DNA from: Cristatella mucedo | Lineage: Eukaryota; Bryozoa; Phylactolaemata; Cristatellidae | Length of the DNA stretch: 64,000 nucleotides | Assembly: GCA_009760855.2 (NCBI GenBank) | Contig: WPIO01000034.1 | Span: 2,662,001-2,726,000, forward strand | Reading direction: 5' to 3' | In this document: one piece after another, positions 36,639 to 50,963 of the stretch | Layout of the letters: every line of letters starts with the position of its first letter | How positions within the stretch are numbered: position 1 is the first letter of the stretch | Position numbers and translations under genes: made by a program | Notes under the pieces: model-generated | What the model saw: the letters and a program-made list of their open reading frames with translations, nothing else | Databases searched by the model: none | What the model was told of the DNA's origin: nothing

Positions 36639-39600
36639 GAGAGGTGGATACAAGTTGATGGCTCATTGCTGAGAACATGCCTCCTTCTATAAGTGGTGTT
36701 TACTCATTCTTTCTGCTGCCTATCAATCTTAGGCAATACCATCTTAGCCACAGATCCGGACGACACAGCGGCAAAGCTGCGATCTCGGCTCGCTGCCGAC
36801 CGAGGAAGATGAAACCGGCCGAAACAGCGAGGGCAAGCACCATCGAGGAGCATTATGGACAACATAGCGGCCGATTGTTGCAATGTTGGCATCCTCGCAC
36901 AGCAGGGCAGCAGCAGTGAGTGCACGAAGGCTAACCTTCAGCCAGCTACATACTCAGCAAATCTCGCTCCGACGATGCGATAAGTGAGCATCGTGCCGAT
37001 ATCCCTGTCTGTTGCATGTACCTCGCCACAGACGGTCGAGTTTACAGTGAATTCGTAGTGTGCAGCATCAAACTGTGGATTGTTGTCGTTGGCATCAATG
37101 ACATTGATAGCAATGGTAGTGGTGTCTTCCTGGAAAATATACTTAATCTATAAGCAGAGAATGAAATTTGACTGCACTGTAAAACCTTGCAAACTGGTTG
37201 CTTACAAGGGGACCACACAATACAATATATATTACAAACATTACATATTATGCAAACTTGTTTTGGAGCATGTGGCATTGTAAACAGGACTGAAAAACAG
37301 CAGCTAAATCAACTCGATTATGACTGACATTTATTATTCATGGCTCTTGAATTATAGCAGCTAGAAATCGATTTTTCGATAATCTGTGGCCAACACTGCA
37401 TAAAAGCAGATGCCGAGTTATAGAGTTATCACGAATGAGCGTGGTAGTGTGTGGCAGATCGCATTGGCTAAGCCGAAAATTCATGCCTGGTGCCGCAAAT
37501 CTACATTGATCACAACGATGATGACAATGCAGACGACAACAATGACGATCGATAAATGATGACCCCTTGGAATTTATTAGACAAAAGCTAAAGCCCTCCA
37601 CATAACCCACGTGCGTCGCTTGAATCTAGCACGATTGCATGGTAGGTGTCAGCATGCGTCACAAGAGCTGTTACCAGAATCGCTCATGTGGATGGAAGCA
37701 CTTGCCTGCTGCTTCGGGCCACTGACTCTTGCCACCATTTCATAGCGATCTTGTTTCTCAAAGTCCAGTGGCTGCCGGAGATAAAGTTCTCCACTGTGAG
37801 GACTACAATGTCATGGTCGGCATAAGTAAAGTAAGTGGTCGTTGTCATAAATCTTTTGTGGCCATGCGCCAGTGTTCTCGAGTGCGTGTGCCCACTCGTG
37901 TGCACAGCACCAGTAGCAGCGTGCATGAACAAATGTGCATGCGCAGGCATGTCTAAAGCATGAGCCGCCTGCCAAGCTTTCGGGCAAAGCAGTAGCATGG
38001 CTACAAGTGCAGCATGTACAGAAGCTGACGACTCACCCTAGGAGTTCGAGGCTAAACATTGCGGAATCGTGTGATGCATCCAGACTGAACAGCACCTCTT
38101 GCTCCTATAATGCCAGCAAACATGCAGAGCCACATGAATACAAGCAACTGGGAGGAGGCTAAAATGCTGGAGTTGGTTTTTATGCGATTCGTCAGAGCAG
38201 CCGCCCTGCCGAGGACCCTGCAATAAGCCAGGCCCACGAGTTGTAGATTACTGTTGCCCCCCCCCCCCCCCCCCCCCGCTGCCAGTTACCATCTCACCTC
38301 GACGGTGTCTCTCACTATGAGCGTCAGCAGCTTCATCGGCACGAGAGAGTCCTCCATGACGCACAGCTCATATAGCTTTCGATCGAAGTGCGGCCCTTGC
38401 CGGCTAGCCGGAAGCACACGTATTACGACCGTTGTGCTGTCACGCTTGGCCGGATCGTCCGCTTGGCAGACCTGGGTGTTGAGTTACAAGTTCATTACGT
38501 GCCACGCCCACCGACCACCAACCAACAGCTAAAAAACTGCTGCTGCTGCTGCTGCTTTATCCCTCGCGGGTCCACAGTAATGTCTCTTTGCAGCACAGCC
38601 AATAATACGCTGGGTGGGATTCCTAGTTATGAGCGCCTCGGGTTGGACAAAAATGAATCAGGTAACCATCCCGGTTCGGGGTTACAAACCGAATCCAATG
38701 GGCTCTTAGGAGTACTAGCTGACTTGACAGCCTGTTTTGCATAGCGACAGAAGAGCCTTTACGGCTATCACCACAGCTTGCAGTGGCAATAAAGGATCGC
38801 CCACTGCAGAATTCGAACCCACAACCTCGGGTCCAAGGTAGTGAAAAGCAACCGCCTTACCTAGTGTGCCATCACGGCTCACCAAGGTAGCTTCACAAGT
38901 GTACCAGCATAATAAAGCCTTATAATAATAACAATAATTCACTTGATAAAGCAACATCAGAGAACTTAATCTCTCTCTCTAGGCGCTTTACATTTGCTGT
39001 AAAGTGAAATGCAATTGAATGGTAAGTAAAATCATGCTTGAAAAACAAACGAAATGAATAATATGGTTAAGAGTGACATGCACAGGGTCAGCATGCAAAT
39101 GTGGTTAGCGGCAGCATGCACAGTGTCAGCACGCATAAGCACATCAAGGACGAATCACAGGGACCCACTAAATGCTGTCCTAAATAGGTGTGTTTTTAGG
39201 TTCCTTTTAAATGTGGTCAGGTCAGGGGATGTTCTGATGCAGGTCTTACTGGCCTACCAGCATGTGCGATCAGGCGATTGCAGCTGGTGCAAAACTCTGC
39301 AGCTAGGCTTGTCTGTCGTGAGCGTCGCAGTTGCCACATTACTCCACTTCTCGCCGACCTGCACTGGCTACCAGTCAAGCAACGGATTGACTTCAAGGTT
39401 TTGTCGCTCACTTTTAGGTCCCTTCATTCTATAGCTCCAGCCTATCTGTCAGATATACTACCCCATCAGGCCAAGTATCGTACCACCCGCTTTTCGGAAT
39501 CCAACAGTCTAGAAATACCTCATACAAACCTTAAATCCTTTGGAGACCGTGCATTTAGTTCATAGGCTCCCAAAGCCTGGAACTCCCTCCCGACCTGCGT

Positions 39601-40787
39601 CAGAACATCCCCTGACCTGACCACATTTAAAAGGAACCTAAAAACACACCTATTTAGGACTGCATTTAGTGGGTCCCTGTGATTCGTCCTTGATGTGCTT
39701 ATGCGTGCTGACACTGTGCATGCTGCCACTAACCACATTTGCATGCTGACCCTGTGCATGTCACCCCTAACCATATTATTCATTTCGTTTGTTTTTCAAG
39801 CATGATTTTACTTACCATTCAATTGCATTTCACTTTACAGCAAATGTAAAGCGCCTAGAGAGAGAGAGATTAAGTTCTCTGAGGGTGCTTTATCAAGTGA
39901 ATTATTATTATTATTATAGGTCGGGAGGGAGTTCCAGGCTTTGGGAGCATATGAACTAAATGCACGGTCTCCAAATGCCTTCGAATGGATCAAACGTCAC
40001 AAGTTTCCAAAAACTCGGAAGGCAACATAATTCACACCAATTTATGGAGTTGAGCCTCTAATATGCTAACAAGTGCCATCACACTGCAAGGGTCGCGTGA
40101 GAGCATGCTAACACCTCCCTCCATAATGAGTTCAGAAACCCATGGTTCCCTACCTTGAGTGAGTGGAGACAATCTCTAAACTTGCTAGCCACCATAATTT
40201 CTTACCGAATCTTCCACACCATCTCCTGAATAGGAAGCATTCAAAATATCTGTGTTTTTACCTATTTTTTTTTATTCCAGGAGCGATGTTAGACCATTCT
40301 CCCAGGCTTACAGGTACTGATTCACAATGTTCCAAAGGGGAAATCACGATGCAGATTGGAATGACCCTGGTTACGAATCCAGTCTGGGAAAAAATTAGGT
40401 TCGTAATGCGGAACCTCATTGTAATGATAATAAATAATATTAATAAAGATGAGACATTTTTAGAGTACCCTACGAGAAGCAGATCTCTTTCTAGGCACTT
40501 GACACACGTGTCTTCCACCCCAGCCTACGTGTCATGCGTTCTTGTCTTCCCAAAGAAAATACTCTTTGCGAGTGCACAGCCACCGTTGTATTGCAAGTGC
40601 AAAACTAACCAAAGCTGGTAGCGGCGCCACACGAGCAAGGCTCAGAGAGAGAGAGAGAGAGAGAGAAGGAGAGCCAGAGACAGCTAAAGACAGAGAAAGA
40701 GAGAGAGAGACACAGGCACGGACACAGATAGAGACAGAGACCGAGACAGAGACAGAGAGAGGGAGAGAGAGACAGAGACAGACAGAA

Positions 40788-40874
<87 letters not shown>

Positions 40875-40897
40875 GGCAGAGAGAGACAGAGAGAGAC

Positions 40898-40962
<65 letters not shown>

Positions 40963-40965
40963 GAC

Positions 40966-41044
<79 letters not shown>

Positions 41045-44000
41045 CAGACAGAGACAGACAGAGACAGACAGAGACAGACAGAGACAGACAGAGACAGACA
41101 GAGACAGACAGAGACAGACAGAGACAGACAGAGACAGACAGAGACAGACAGAGACAGACAGAGACAGACAGAGACAGACAGAGACAGACAGAGACAGACA
41201 GAGACAGACAGAGACAGACAGACAGAGACAGACAGAGACAGACAGAGACAGACAGAGACAGACAGAGACAGACAGAGACAGACAGAGACAGACAGAGACA
41301 GACAGAGACAGACAGAGACAGACAGAGACAGACAGAGACAGACAGAGACAGACAGAGACAGACAGACAGAGACAGACAGACAGACAGACAGAGACAGACA
41401 GAGACAGACAGAGACAGACAGAGACAGACAGAGACAGACAGAGACAGACAGAGACAGACAGAGACAGACAGAGACAGACAGAGACAGAGAGAGACAGAGA
41501 CAGACAGAGACAGACAGAGACAGACAGAGACAGACAGAGACAGATAGAGACAGACAGGCAGAGACAGACAGGCAGAGACAGACAGGCAGACAGAGACAGA
41601 CAGAGGGAACTGTCTCGTCTGAACGAGCAAACGCCATTCAAAGCACTACACCGAATAATCGCACACAGATACCATACCTTTAGCTGAAGCAGGTAGAAGA
41701 AATCCTTCTGGAGCAACATTGGGTTTTTGACCGTCACCAAACCTGTAGAGCTATTCACTTGGAACACGTCTCTGGTGATATCGTCCACGACCAGATCGTA
41801 GCGAAGCTCGGCATGCAGCGTCAAGTCGAGATCAACCGCACGAACAAGCAGCACTGCTGATCCCTGGATGGATTCAGAAGTCACCGATCACTGCGTAAGC
41901 AAGGCAGCTGAGCGACATGCAAATGCTCACGCATAAACACGACCGAGGGTAAGTCATGTGAGCCAAGTGCCCGATTCGAACTGAGAGCACGGTCTGGCCA
42001 GATGTGACGATCATGCCGCAGATCGGCTTTCTAGGCTTCGATCCCAGTCACCGGTGCCAGATCCCTGATACTCTCACAGTCAGATCACGGTGCTTGGTCT
42101 TCTCTCAATTAACTAATAATCGATTATTATCCATACAAAGTTTTCTGATTATTCAACGTATATTACTAGCGACGAACAGCCCCTGATAACCGTCATTCCA
42201 AATTTCAGCTCATGCTACCGTTCTCAAAGCATAACACAAGTACTCAAACGGCGGCAGCAGCTGTAAGGCAGACACCAGTCTCAGACACCCTGGTTCTACT
42301 GTTCCGAAAATTGCCCATACATTTGCCAAAATATGCATTTCTGCCCAGACATGCGATCACACTCGTGGGCGTTTGCCATTCGAAAATTCCTCGAGAGACA
42401 ACCTCCGGAAAACCAGCCACTAGCAACTATTCTTTACCAGGTTGTAACTGATTTTAACAGTTGCCATTTTTCTATTATTAGTTTGCCATAATTTCTACAA
42501 GGCTCTGAGCCAATCACGAGAAAATATGTTGGGTCGAGGACTAGAGCAAGTGTGCATTTCTTACGGCAGTTGCATTATCAAAAATGGTTGCTTCATATGG
42601 TGTGCCGACAAATTCTGGATTCTGGTCATCAGCATCTTTGATGTTGACTATAACTGTTGCAGTGGTTGTTCGTCTGTCGTTCTGACAGCCACTAGTGGCA
42701 CAGTCCTGTAGAAAAAAAGGCAAATCCAGCAGACAAGCACACGATTAGTTTCACTTGCAGACAGACTAATCACTGCACACGGCTTAGAGCTGCACAGTCA
42801 AAGCGCTCTTACTAGGCTAGAATGCTTGCCGCGTAGCCTCGTGTTTTTGCCTGCTAGCTACTAGAGCTATTAAGATTCTTGCACGAGGAACTCGGCATAA
42901 CATGGCCACCTGCATTCGAACGTACGACCGGTGTGTCGGGGTGGGCAATTTAGTACAAGCGTGTCACACACAAGTTTTTTTAGCATTAAAAGCATTAATG
43001 GTAATGGAGCTGGAAGGCAGGTGTGTTCAAGAAAAAGATGCAGAGCTGCCAACGAAGCTTGGTAAGTGCACGCGCCAACGGATGCCCAGGGTTTGACCTT
43101 TGAACTTTTTCGTGCACATACATTCTTATTTCTGCACAAAAGCATCGAGGCGGGATTGCAACTCATAGCGACCACACAAAAGGGGACAACAGAAGTCAGC
43201 TGGTTCAAGCACACCATTTACAGCACATCTGGAAGCAAAGAGGTTACAGAGGTTGTGCTTGACGACCGTCTCGGCAGTGAAGCGCCAGCAGCAGCAGCTT
43301 ACTACTGCTGCTGCTGCTGCTGCTGGGCCCAAGACCGACTGACCACACGTGACGACATGCGCTTGTAACTTCAACGAGCCCTACACTTAACCCGATGCCA
43401 TGTGTCGTTAATGCTAACTTCCCAGGAAGCATCTATAGACGGACCGGACTCTGCCCGAGCTGCCAGAGCTCAATATAGCGCAGTCCCACTCTCACGGTCA
43501 AGGAGGCGCCTGCTGCCTTCACTCAGCTCTTCACCTTCACCTTCGCCTGGGTCTGCAGTAATCTGCTGCCGCCACTCGGGTTCTCGCACTCTGCGCATTA
43601 AGCATCCTTGTTGCCCGAGGTCGCTACGTAGCCGACGAGTGGTCCTCACCAAAAAGCTTGCTTCCAATCCCATCACACACTATCACAAAAGGACGGCTAG
43701 TTGGCTTGCATCCACAAGGTCGGACGTCGAAGGCAGAACCTGCAGCAAGCCAGCAGTTATTGCCCTGCCTTATTGGCTACACGTACGTATCCTGGCAATG
43801 GCAATCTCCTTCCTAAATATGGAGTCGAGATGCAGGCTACCGTGTTTATACTCGGTAAGTTAGGCGCCAGGACGTTAAGATGTAAGAGCAGGATGCATAA
43901 TGGTGGAACAGATGAGAGCATGCTGTTCTGTTTCCGGCTAGTGCCCCTTCGGCAAGGTTGCAACGATGCTTGCACGAAATTTAGCTTTTTTGCTAAGGTT

Positions 44001-45429
44001 AGCGAGTGGCTCTGAAGTGAGAGCCAATTGCCAACTAAGCGGCTCACAAAGGGTCACTGCTGGCAGGAGTACCCAGAGGACCTGTCGCAGAGTGTCATGT
44101 ATCATCGGCCCCTGATATGATCTGATATGATCCAGCCTCCATCTGCTCCCCCTCTTTTTTTCCCTCCTCTCTTTTCTCCCGAGCCAGTGTGCCACTGCAG
44201 ACACTGAAACATGCAAGCAGCAACAGCAAAGTCCACGCATGCCAATGCTGTGTTTGTGCATATACGTATACACGGGTGTAGTCACATACGCACGATATAG
44301 AGAACACAGTCTTAATTGCAGCCTATGCAGTTTGCCTTGGACCGATTATCTGTGGCTTGCAGCACATGAATGGGCCGCTCATTCTTCCAGCGATTATTAG
44401 CGAGACAGAGGGCTAGCACATATTGACTATTGATTGTGCGGCTGCATGAGCAAACACTGTGCAAAAAAATGCCGGGCCAAGACCATCCTATTGGTTTTCA
44501 TTTGACTCGGCTGCCTCGCATTTACTCGACCCAGTCGGTCATCACAGCGAGCTTGGTCAACTGTGGCCCAAAGCGGTGGACCCCACACAGTGCCCAAAGC
44601 CTGTCACCGTCGCTTGGATAGAGCCAGACAACTGACACGGTGACAAATGGAGGCATGCGACCGATTTAGAAATGTCTCCACAACGATCACGGCAGCATGC
44701 CGAAGCACTTGACTAAAGCAAGCAAGCTATGAGACAGCTAGAACTTATTGGCACCGCCAGACAGACGGCACGCCTCATGCTCACTACACTACCGTGACAT
44801 CGCCGCTCAACCGAGTCTCATGCGAGTCACTGATTGCAGAGGCTCGCGTGCGACATCCCACCTTGTACAGGAAGCAGCAGGAGCCCTGCTGCCATATTGC
44901 TGCCGCCACCACTACTGGTACCCTGCGCTTTGCGGTGTCAGAGCCCGAGGGCACGACATCATGCGCTGTGGCATGGTAGCCCTCAGCAGCAGGGGGGGGG
45001 GGGCAGCAACAACAGGTGGGGCAGAGCGGTGGCAACAACAGCACATATCCTACCATAGCTAGGATCTGGAAAGACAGTTGCTGATACATCTCGTAGTCCA
45101 GCGCCCGGGCAAGCTTTATAGCAGCATATCCACCAGCTTTGCCTTGCAAACTAAAGCATACCTGCAAAATAGATTATGTTGGACACCGTTCTGACAGCTG
45201 TGTAGTAGCAGCAGCAGCTCACTATAACCAAAACCAATCACATTATACGTATGAGGACACCGCAGGTATCCCTGTATAGTCGGGTGCGTTTTTGCAGCTG
45301 CTGTTATTCACAGATGTTTTAGTATTTCTGTCTGTGGCTCCTACACGTAAGCAATAAGGTTGCAGGAATGGTGTGTCGACTGTATATAGAACCTCACTGT
45401 CCTCTCTCACTTTCCCTCACACTCTCTCT

Positions 45430-45470
<41 letters not shown>

Positions 45471-45515
45471 CTCTCTCTCTCTCTCTCACACTCTTTCCAC
45501 ACTCTGACACTGCTT

Positions 45516-45560
<45 letters not shown>

Positions 45561-45617
45561 CTTTCTCTCTCCGCTCTCTTTCTCTCTTGCTCACACTCTC
45601 ACACACACTATCGCTTG

Positions 45618-45650
<33 letters not shown>

Positions 45651-48600
45651 ACCCTTACTCACTCACTTTCACCCTCTCTCACTCTCCCCCCACTCTGTTT
45701 ATCTCTCACTCTCAAAATCTGCTTGACTGACGTTGAATATGAACAAACTCTCGTTCATCGAGGTCACAAATACAGCACAGATAACTGGAACACAAATGAA
45801 GCTGAGTGTCATTCAGCTTTGCTTTGGGAGAGGCACTTAATTCTTCTGTGGCACTTGGTTGCACCTTGAATTGGCTAGCACTTAGAATTGTGCCCCGTAT
45901 GACATATGACAGCACCAGATTCGATTAGCAAGGCTGAAATGGTGCACTGGGCCATTATCACTGCTTGGCCGCAGCATTAAGAAACTTCCATTTCAATTGC
46001 CAGGCAAGTGGCCCACTTGTGCCCAGTGTGCTGCTCGAATAGCTGGAGCTGGCTGCAAGTAACACCTCGCTGTGTGCGTGTGCACACCACTTTGGTGGCA
46101 CCACGAAGTCACAGCCTAATCATTGCAGGGAGTTGTGGCTCGTGCAAGTGTGTGCTAACGCCTAGGGACGTGGTTGCCCCGGTAGGAGAACTAGTAGCAG
46201 TAACTAGGAACCGAAATAACAGTAGCGAGCTGCAGCAGAATCAAGTGCATCTACTAGGCTCACAGGGGGTCCACGTAGAAAGACAAAAATGCGTGGACGA
46301 ATTCGGAACTGATGCATCGTCTGCATTATTGAGCCTGCCATGACAAGCATGTAGGTTCAATGACAATTCGTCGCAGGACAATTTGACGTGGATAGTTCGG
46401 GTTATTTTATGACGTTCTGTTAAGAAATTAAATTAATGTTGTGGCTACGTCTGCATAAACAATCAATTGATGTGTTTTTTTCATAATCCAGCACGCCGAA
46501 TTGTCCTGCGACAAATTGTCCGGTTACCAGCATGCACCTGCTGGCTTGCCGATAGCTAAAGTGCAAGGACGTTTTCTGAAAGCCTGTCGTAACCAAACCA
46601 GTCAGCAGCAAACAAATGTCAACCAGAATCAGCTAGAACCATAGCAGGAGAGCTTGTACAACCGAAGGACACGGCATGGAATGTATGTGCACCTGCACTA
46701 GCAGTAGCGCTAGTAAGTATTCGGCCGTCGATGCTACACAGTCACTGAGACTCTGTTTTACTTGTATGCTTGCACGAGTGAGAGAGAGAGAGAGAGAGCT
46801 GTCGCTTTCGGCACTTGCGCACGCAGCACAGAGCTGGCGGCTCACTCTCACTCACGAGGCAGTGCACGTCACGAGCTCATCGCGAACAGGCACGCCCGAG
46901 CACGCATGAGCTGCGCAGCTCATGCGTGCTCGGGCGAATCCAAGCATTCCTGATCAGGCACCCTGCACCACCCCCTGCTCTCACGTCAAACTGCATCAGA
47001 CCTAGCAGAAGGGCGAGCGTATCATTGTTTATTGCATTCCCCATCGTAGGATGGGGCAAAATCTGTCCGGGCAAATCTCAGGCCCAAAACTTTCGAATCG
47101 GTTCGCCAGACACCCGGTCTATCCGATTGCCAGGGCAGCGATCGCTCTGCGTGGCTACTATTAGGACGGAAAGCTACGTGTGCAGAGCGGCTTGATGAAG
47201 AGAACCTTGATGAGTGCTTGGAAAAAACTAAGGAAACAAGAAGGCAGCAACAGAAGGATAGAGAAAAGCTGCCACGCCCAAACGGAAGCCTTGAGAGCCA
47301 CGAGAGCGGCAAACTTTTGACGGCACTGGAAACACTTGTAACCACCGGTCCCTTCCCCTCCCCTGCACGCAATCCACCGAAGGCGTGTCGGCATAGAGCA
47401 GCAGGTGAAGTGCTGCTACAGAAGCAGCTGCTTAAATAGCTGCAGTAAGACGTCGGTTAACAGGAAGGCTGTAAACTCCAGGGCGAAGCACGAACCGGTC
47501 CCATAAATCAGCAAGAGTGGGTCAGCCTCAATAATGATAATGATATTAATAATAATACATTTTATGGTGCCCTTAGAGAACTGAATCTATTTCTATGCAG
47601 TTTACACATGCTGTAAAGAAAGCATTACCAAACGATTGGAGGTAATATCCGAAAGCAGCAGGTACAGTGTAAGCACAAATATGCTCACAAAGGACGAACC
47701 ACAAAAACCCACTGAATTATGATGCAGACTCGTGACAGGAAGACCTGAGAGTGACAACTCCCCCCCAAAATCCCTACCCCATACCCAATGGGCACGTGAC
47801 AGAGCAGCCGGAAGAGCACTGCCAACGGACAGACAGCTGGTCGGCTGGCTGGAAACTTGTAGGCTGCTGCTTGCAAGGCAGCAGGCGTGCACCATCCCTC
47901 CAGAAGAGACTGCGCAAACATTTCGCCCCAGCTAACTGCTTCGAGTGGCAAGAGTCGGAGCCGATCGCTGATCGCGAGTGTGATCGATCTCATGCGATTG
48001 CATGATTGCGAGCGCAGCGTGCGCGATCGCTGTCCCATCATTATATCATCGCGATCACATGCGAACGCCCGCGAGCGCCTGCGCATCGCCGAGAGGCGCA
48101 GTCGAGAGAGCGCTCGCCGGCGGGCCCTGCACTCACCGACTGTGCGCTTGGCTGAATGCGGTACTCGACGTTCAAGTTGTCTCGATCTGCATCAGTTGCC
48201 TGCAGCTGTCCGACCTCCGACAAAACCGGAAGCGCCTAAAAGGCAAGCAGCGCAGCAATGGAGGCGATTGCTCTCGCTCACGCGGCAGTGCACGGCACGA
48301 GACCAGCGCGCACGGGAGCGCCCGAGTACGAGCGACACAGCTCGTGCTCGTGCGCGCAGGCGAATCCGGGCATTCTTGATCGGGCACTCTCTGCAAGTCA
48401 GCGGACGTCCTCTCTTACGTTTTTGTTACGAGGCTGCTGATCAGAGCTGCATACAAATCTAAGTCATCGAGAGTGTGCGCGCTGCTGCAGTGGCGGCGGC
48501 GGAAGGAAGGAAGGAAGACGAGGAAGAATGCATCACAGAATTGGGATCGCGCGAATGACCGGAGGACAGCAGTGAATGGGCAGCTGTGAAAGCTTCCATC

Positions 48601-50914
48601 CAAGCTCACTCTGTGTGCCAGCGGCTGGCCTTTGTCGCCGACTGTTCTCTAATGTTCGGGGGCTCGAGGCACATCAAAGGGCCGCGCTCTTGCGTGTGTG
48701 TGTGTGTGTGTGTGTGTGCCGAGCGGCCCTCTGCGGCAGGTTTACTTGCTGTCCACGCTCGGCCAGGTGTCCGGGTATCCAGCTTTGTCACGCTGCCGGC
48801 ACCACTGGCTCAGGCCGAGTGAGCGAGCCGACGATGAGTAAGAGCGCAGGAGGCACTACTAGAGGCACTGTCTGCTGCACAGCTGCTGCTTGCTGCTAAC
48901 CAGTGGGCAGCAAGCTTTCACTCGATCGTACCTCCACCGTCAAAGAAGGCCCTCTCCACCCCACCTCCACTCTCATCCACGGACTGAAGACTGATCAAGA
49001 AAGTAAGCAGCAGGCTGGGGACAGTGTGCAATCAGCCTTTATTCTCTGCTTCCGGATCACGGCTGCAGGTCACAGCGAGTCACTCGTTTGGTAGGCGCTA
49101 CCGAATGGGCTCTCGATGGACAAAGCCAGCCAGCGGTCAGCTGCAGTCTGGCAGCAGCGCTGCATGCTGGGTTGGAGGGGGTAGGGGGCTTGTGCCACTC
49201 CGTCGCTGCGCTTGCTCTGTGGGCACAGCTTGTGGCGGCGCCAGCTGGTCCCGAGCTACGCTGCCGAGTCACAGTCGAGCAGTCGTCGCCAGCATCATGC
49301 AGAGGACTGCCGCTGCGCCTTCCCACGCGGTGGGTGAGCTATGATAGAGCCGCTTCCGGGTGGCCAGGTGCGTGCTACGAAGGGTCAACACCGGCGGCCG
49401 TCGAGCCCTTCTCACAGGCCCATGCGACGACAAAAGGCAGCTGCTTACCAGAAAGAGGCCACGTCTTTCGCTTCACCCGCGCCCTGAGCTGTCGGCCCTT
49501 TGGTCTGTACCGCCCGGCAGTTTTTGCAGTAAATCACGTGCGGGCTCATTTGTTCTAGAGCAACCGCTCGACAGGACCATGGTCGAAGCTGGCTTCGGCG
49601 AAGCGATTAGAGAACCGAAACCGACTGCTCTGCACCAGAGCAGTCGGTTCCCTAGTTGGTCGCTGGTCTCTCGCTCGTATCTCTCCTCAGCCCTCTCCCC
49701 TCAACCAGCAGAAGGCTGCTGTAGCAGCTGCTGCAGGACTCGTGGGCAAAAGGCGACTCCGGCATGCGAACCGAGCAGCGGCTGACAACGATTTGGCTGA
49801 AAAAATTGGGAGTCTAAGGCTGGCGGGCTGGGCTGGACTCACAGCTGTACAACTGTGCCGAGTAGGATCTCTATTATACCAGGCAATGTAGTAACAAAAC
49901 AGTCTGCGAAGCTAGTGCCGCTTTCGCTCCTCAGATCGGTCCTTTTGATCCTAGTTTCCCCGCTGCCGCCGGCGCGCACTCAATGGCAGCGGAGCACTGC
50001 CACGCTAGTGGGACACGCTTCGCTGGCAGCTGAGCAGGACGGCAGCAGGCCGCCGAAGCAGCTACCCACCTCAGACACGTTGAACACGTAGAGGCTGGAG
50101 GGCAGAAACTGTGGGGCATTGTCATTGATGTCCACGATGTAGAACCAGACGTCAATCTGCAGAGGCATGACAAAGACGGAGGCACCTGAGCATGCGACGG
50201 CGGCTACGAGGCACGACTCAAACAGCGATCAAGCTGCCCCCTAGCCGAGCCCGCCGGCTGGACTTTTCCCTGGCTGATCGCAGCTAACAGTGGCAGAGCA
50301 ATTCATGGAATATATCCATGGAATAATAATAATAATAATCCATGGAATAATCCTTGCATGGAAAGGGGCAGCCCGGCATTCAATACCAGACTGTCCCTAA
50401 GATTAGACACGTCGATGCTTGAGAGGAGACCTTCAGCCTCCAAGTAGCAGCAGAATGAATAGCAGAGGCCCCCTACACGGGGGGGGGGGGTGGGGGAAGA
50501 GGCATCGACCAATTAGATCGATCGATCAATCGAACAATCAGATCAATCGACCTCCTCTCAGACTTTCGACAGCAGGCTGGCAATAAGCAAAGCTCCACAC
50601 TGAGCTCTACGGCAGACCAGTGCTCTAGCGAGTGACTATCTAAATCTCACGGTGGCTTCAAACACATCGAGAGCCATTGAAGCACAGTGCGATTTCCTCG
50701 GGGCGTGGCACGTACTGACGATTTGCTTATCTGCTGCCGGCCAACACCCCTTTCCAGCAAGCAAGCAAGCCAGCCAAAAGTGGGATTAACCTCATACCTG
50801 TGGACGAGGCTAACACTTCGTCTGAGTTTCCTTGGAGCAGTGACACAGATTTGCATGGGTATGCACAAAACACACACTTACACTGGCACAAACACACACA
50901 CCCATAAACACAGA

Positions 50915-50963
<49 letters not shown>

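Noticed and set aside
40532-41884. A 450-codon minus-strand frame rich in SLSVSVCLC, and plus-strand RETDRDRQ frames
   Set aside because: Only 41678-41863 is coding (cadherin exon 8); the remainder is read-through into the intronic GA/GACA satellite. The plus-strand frames are the same satellite.
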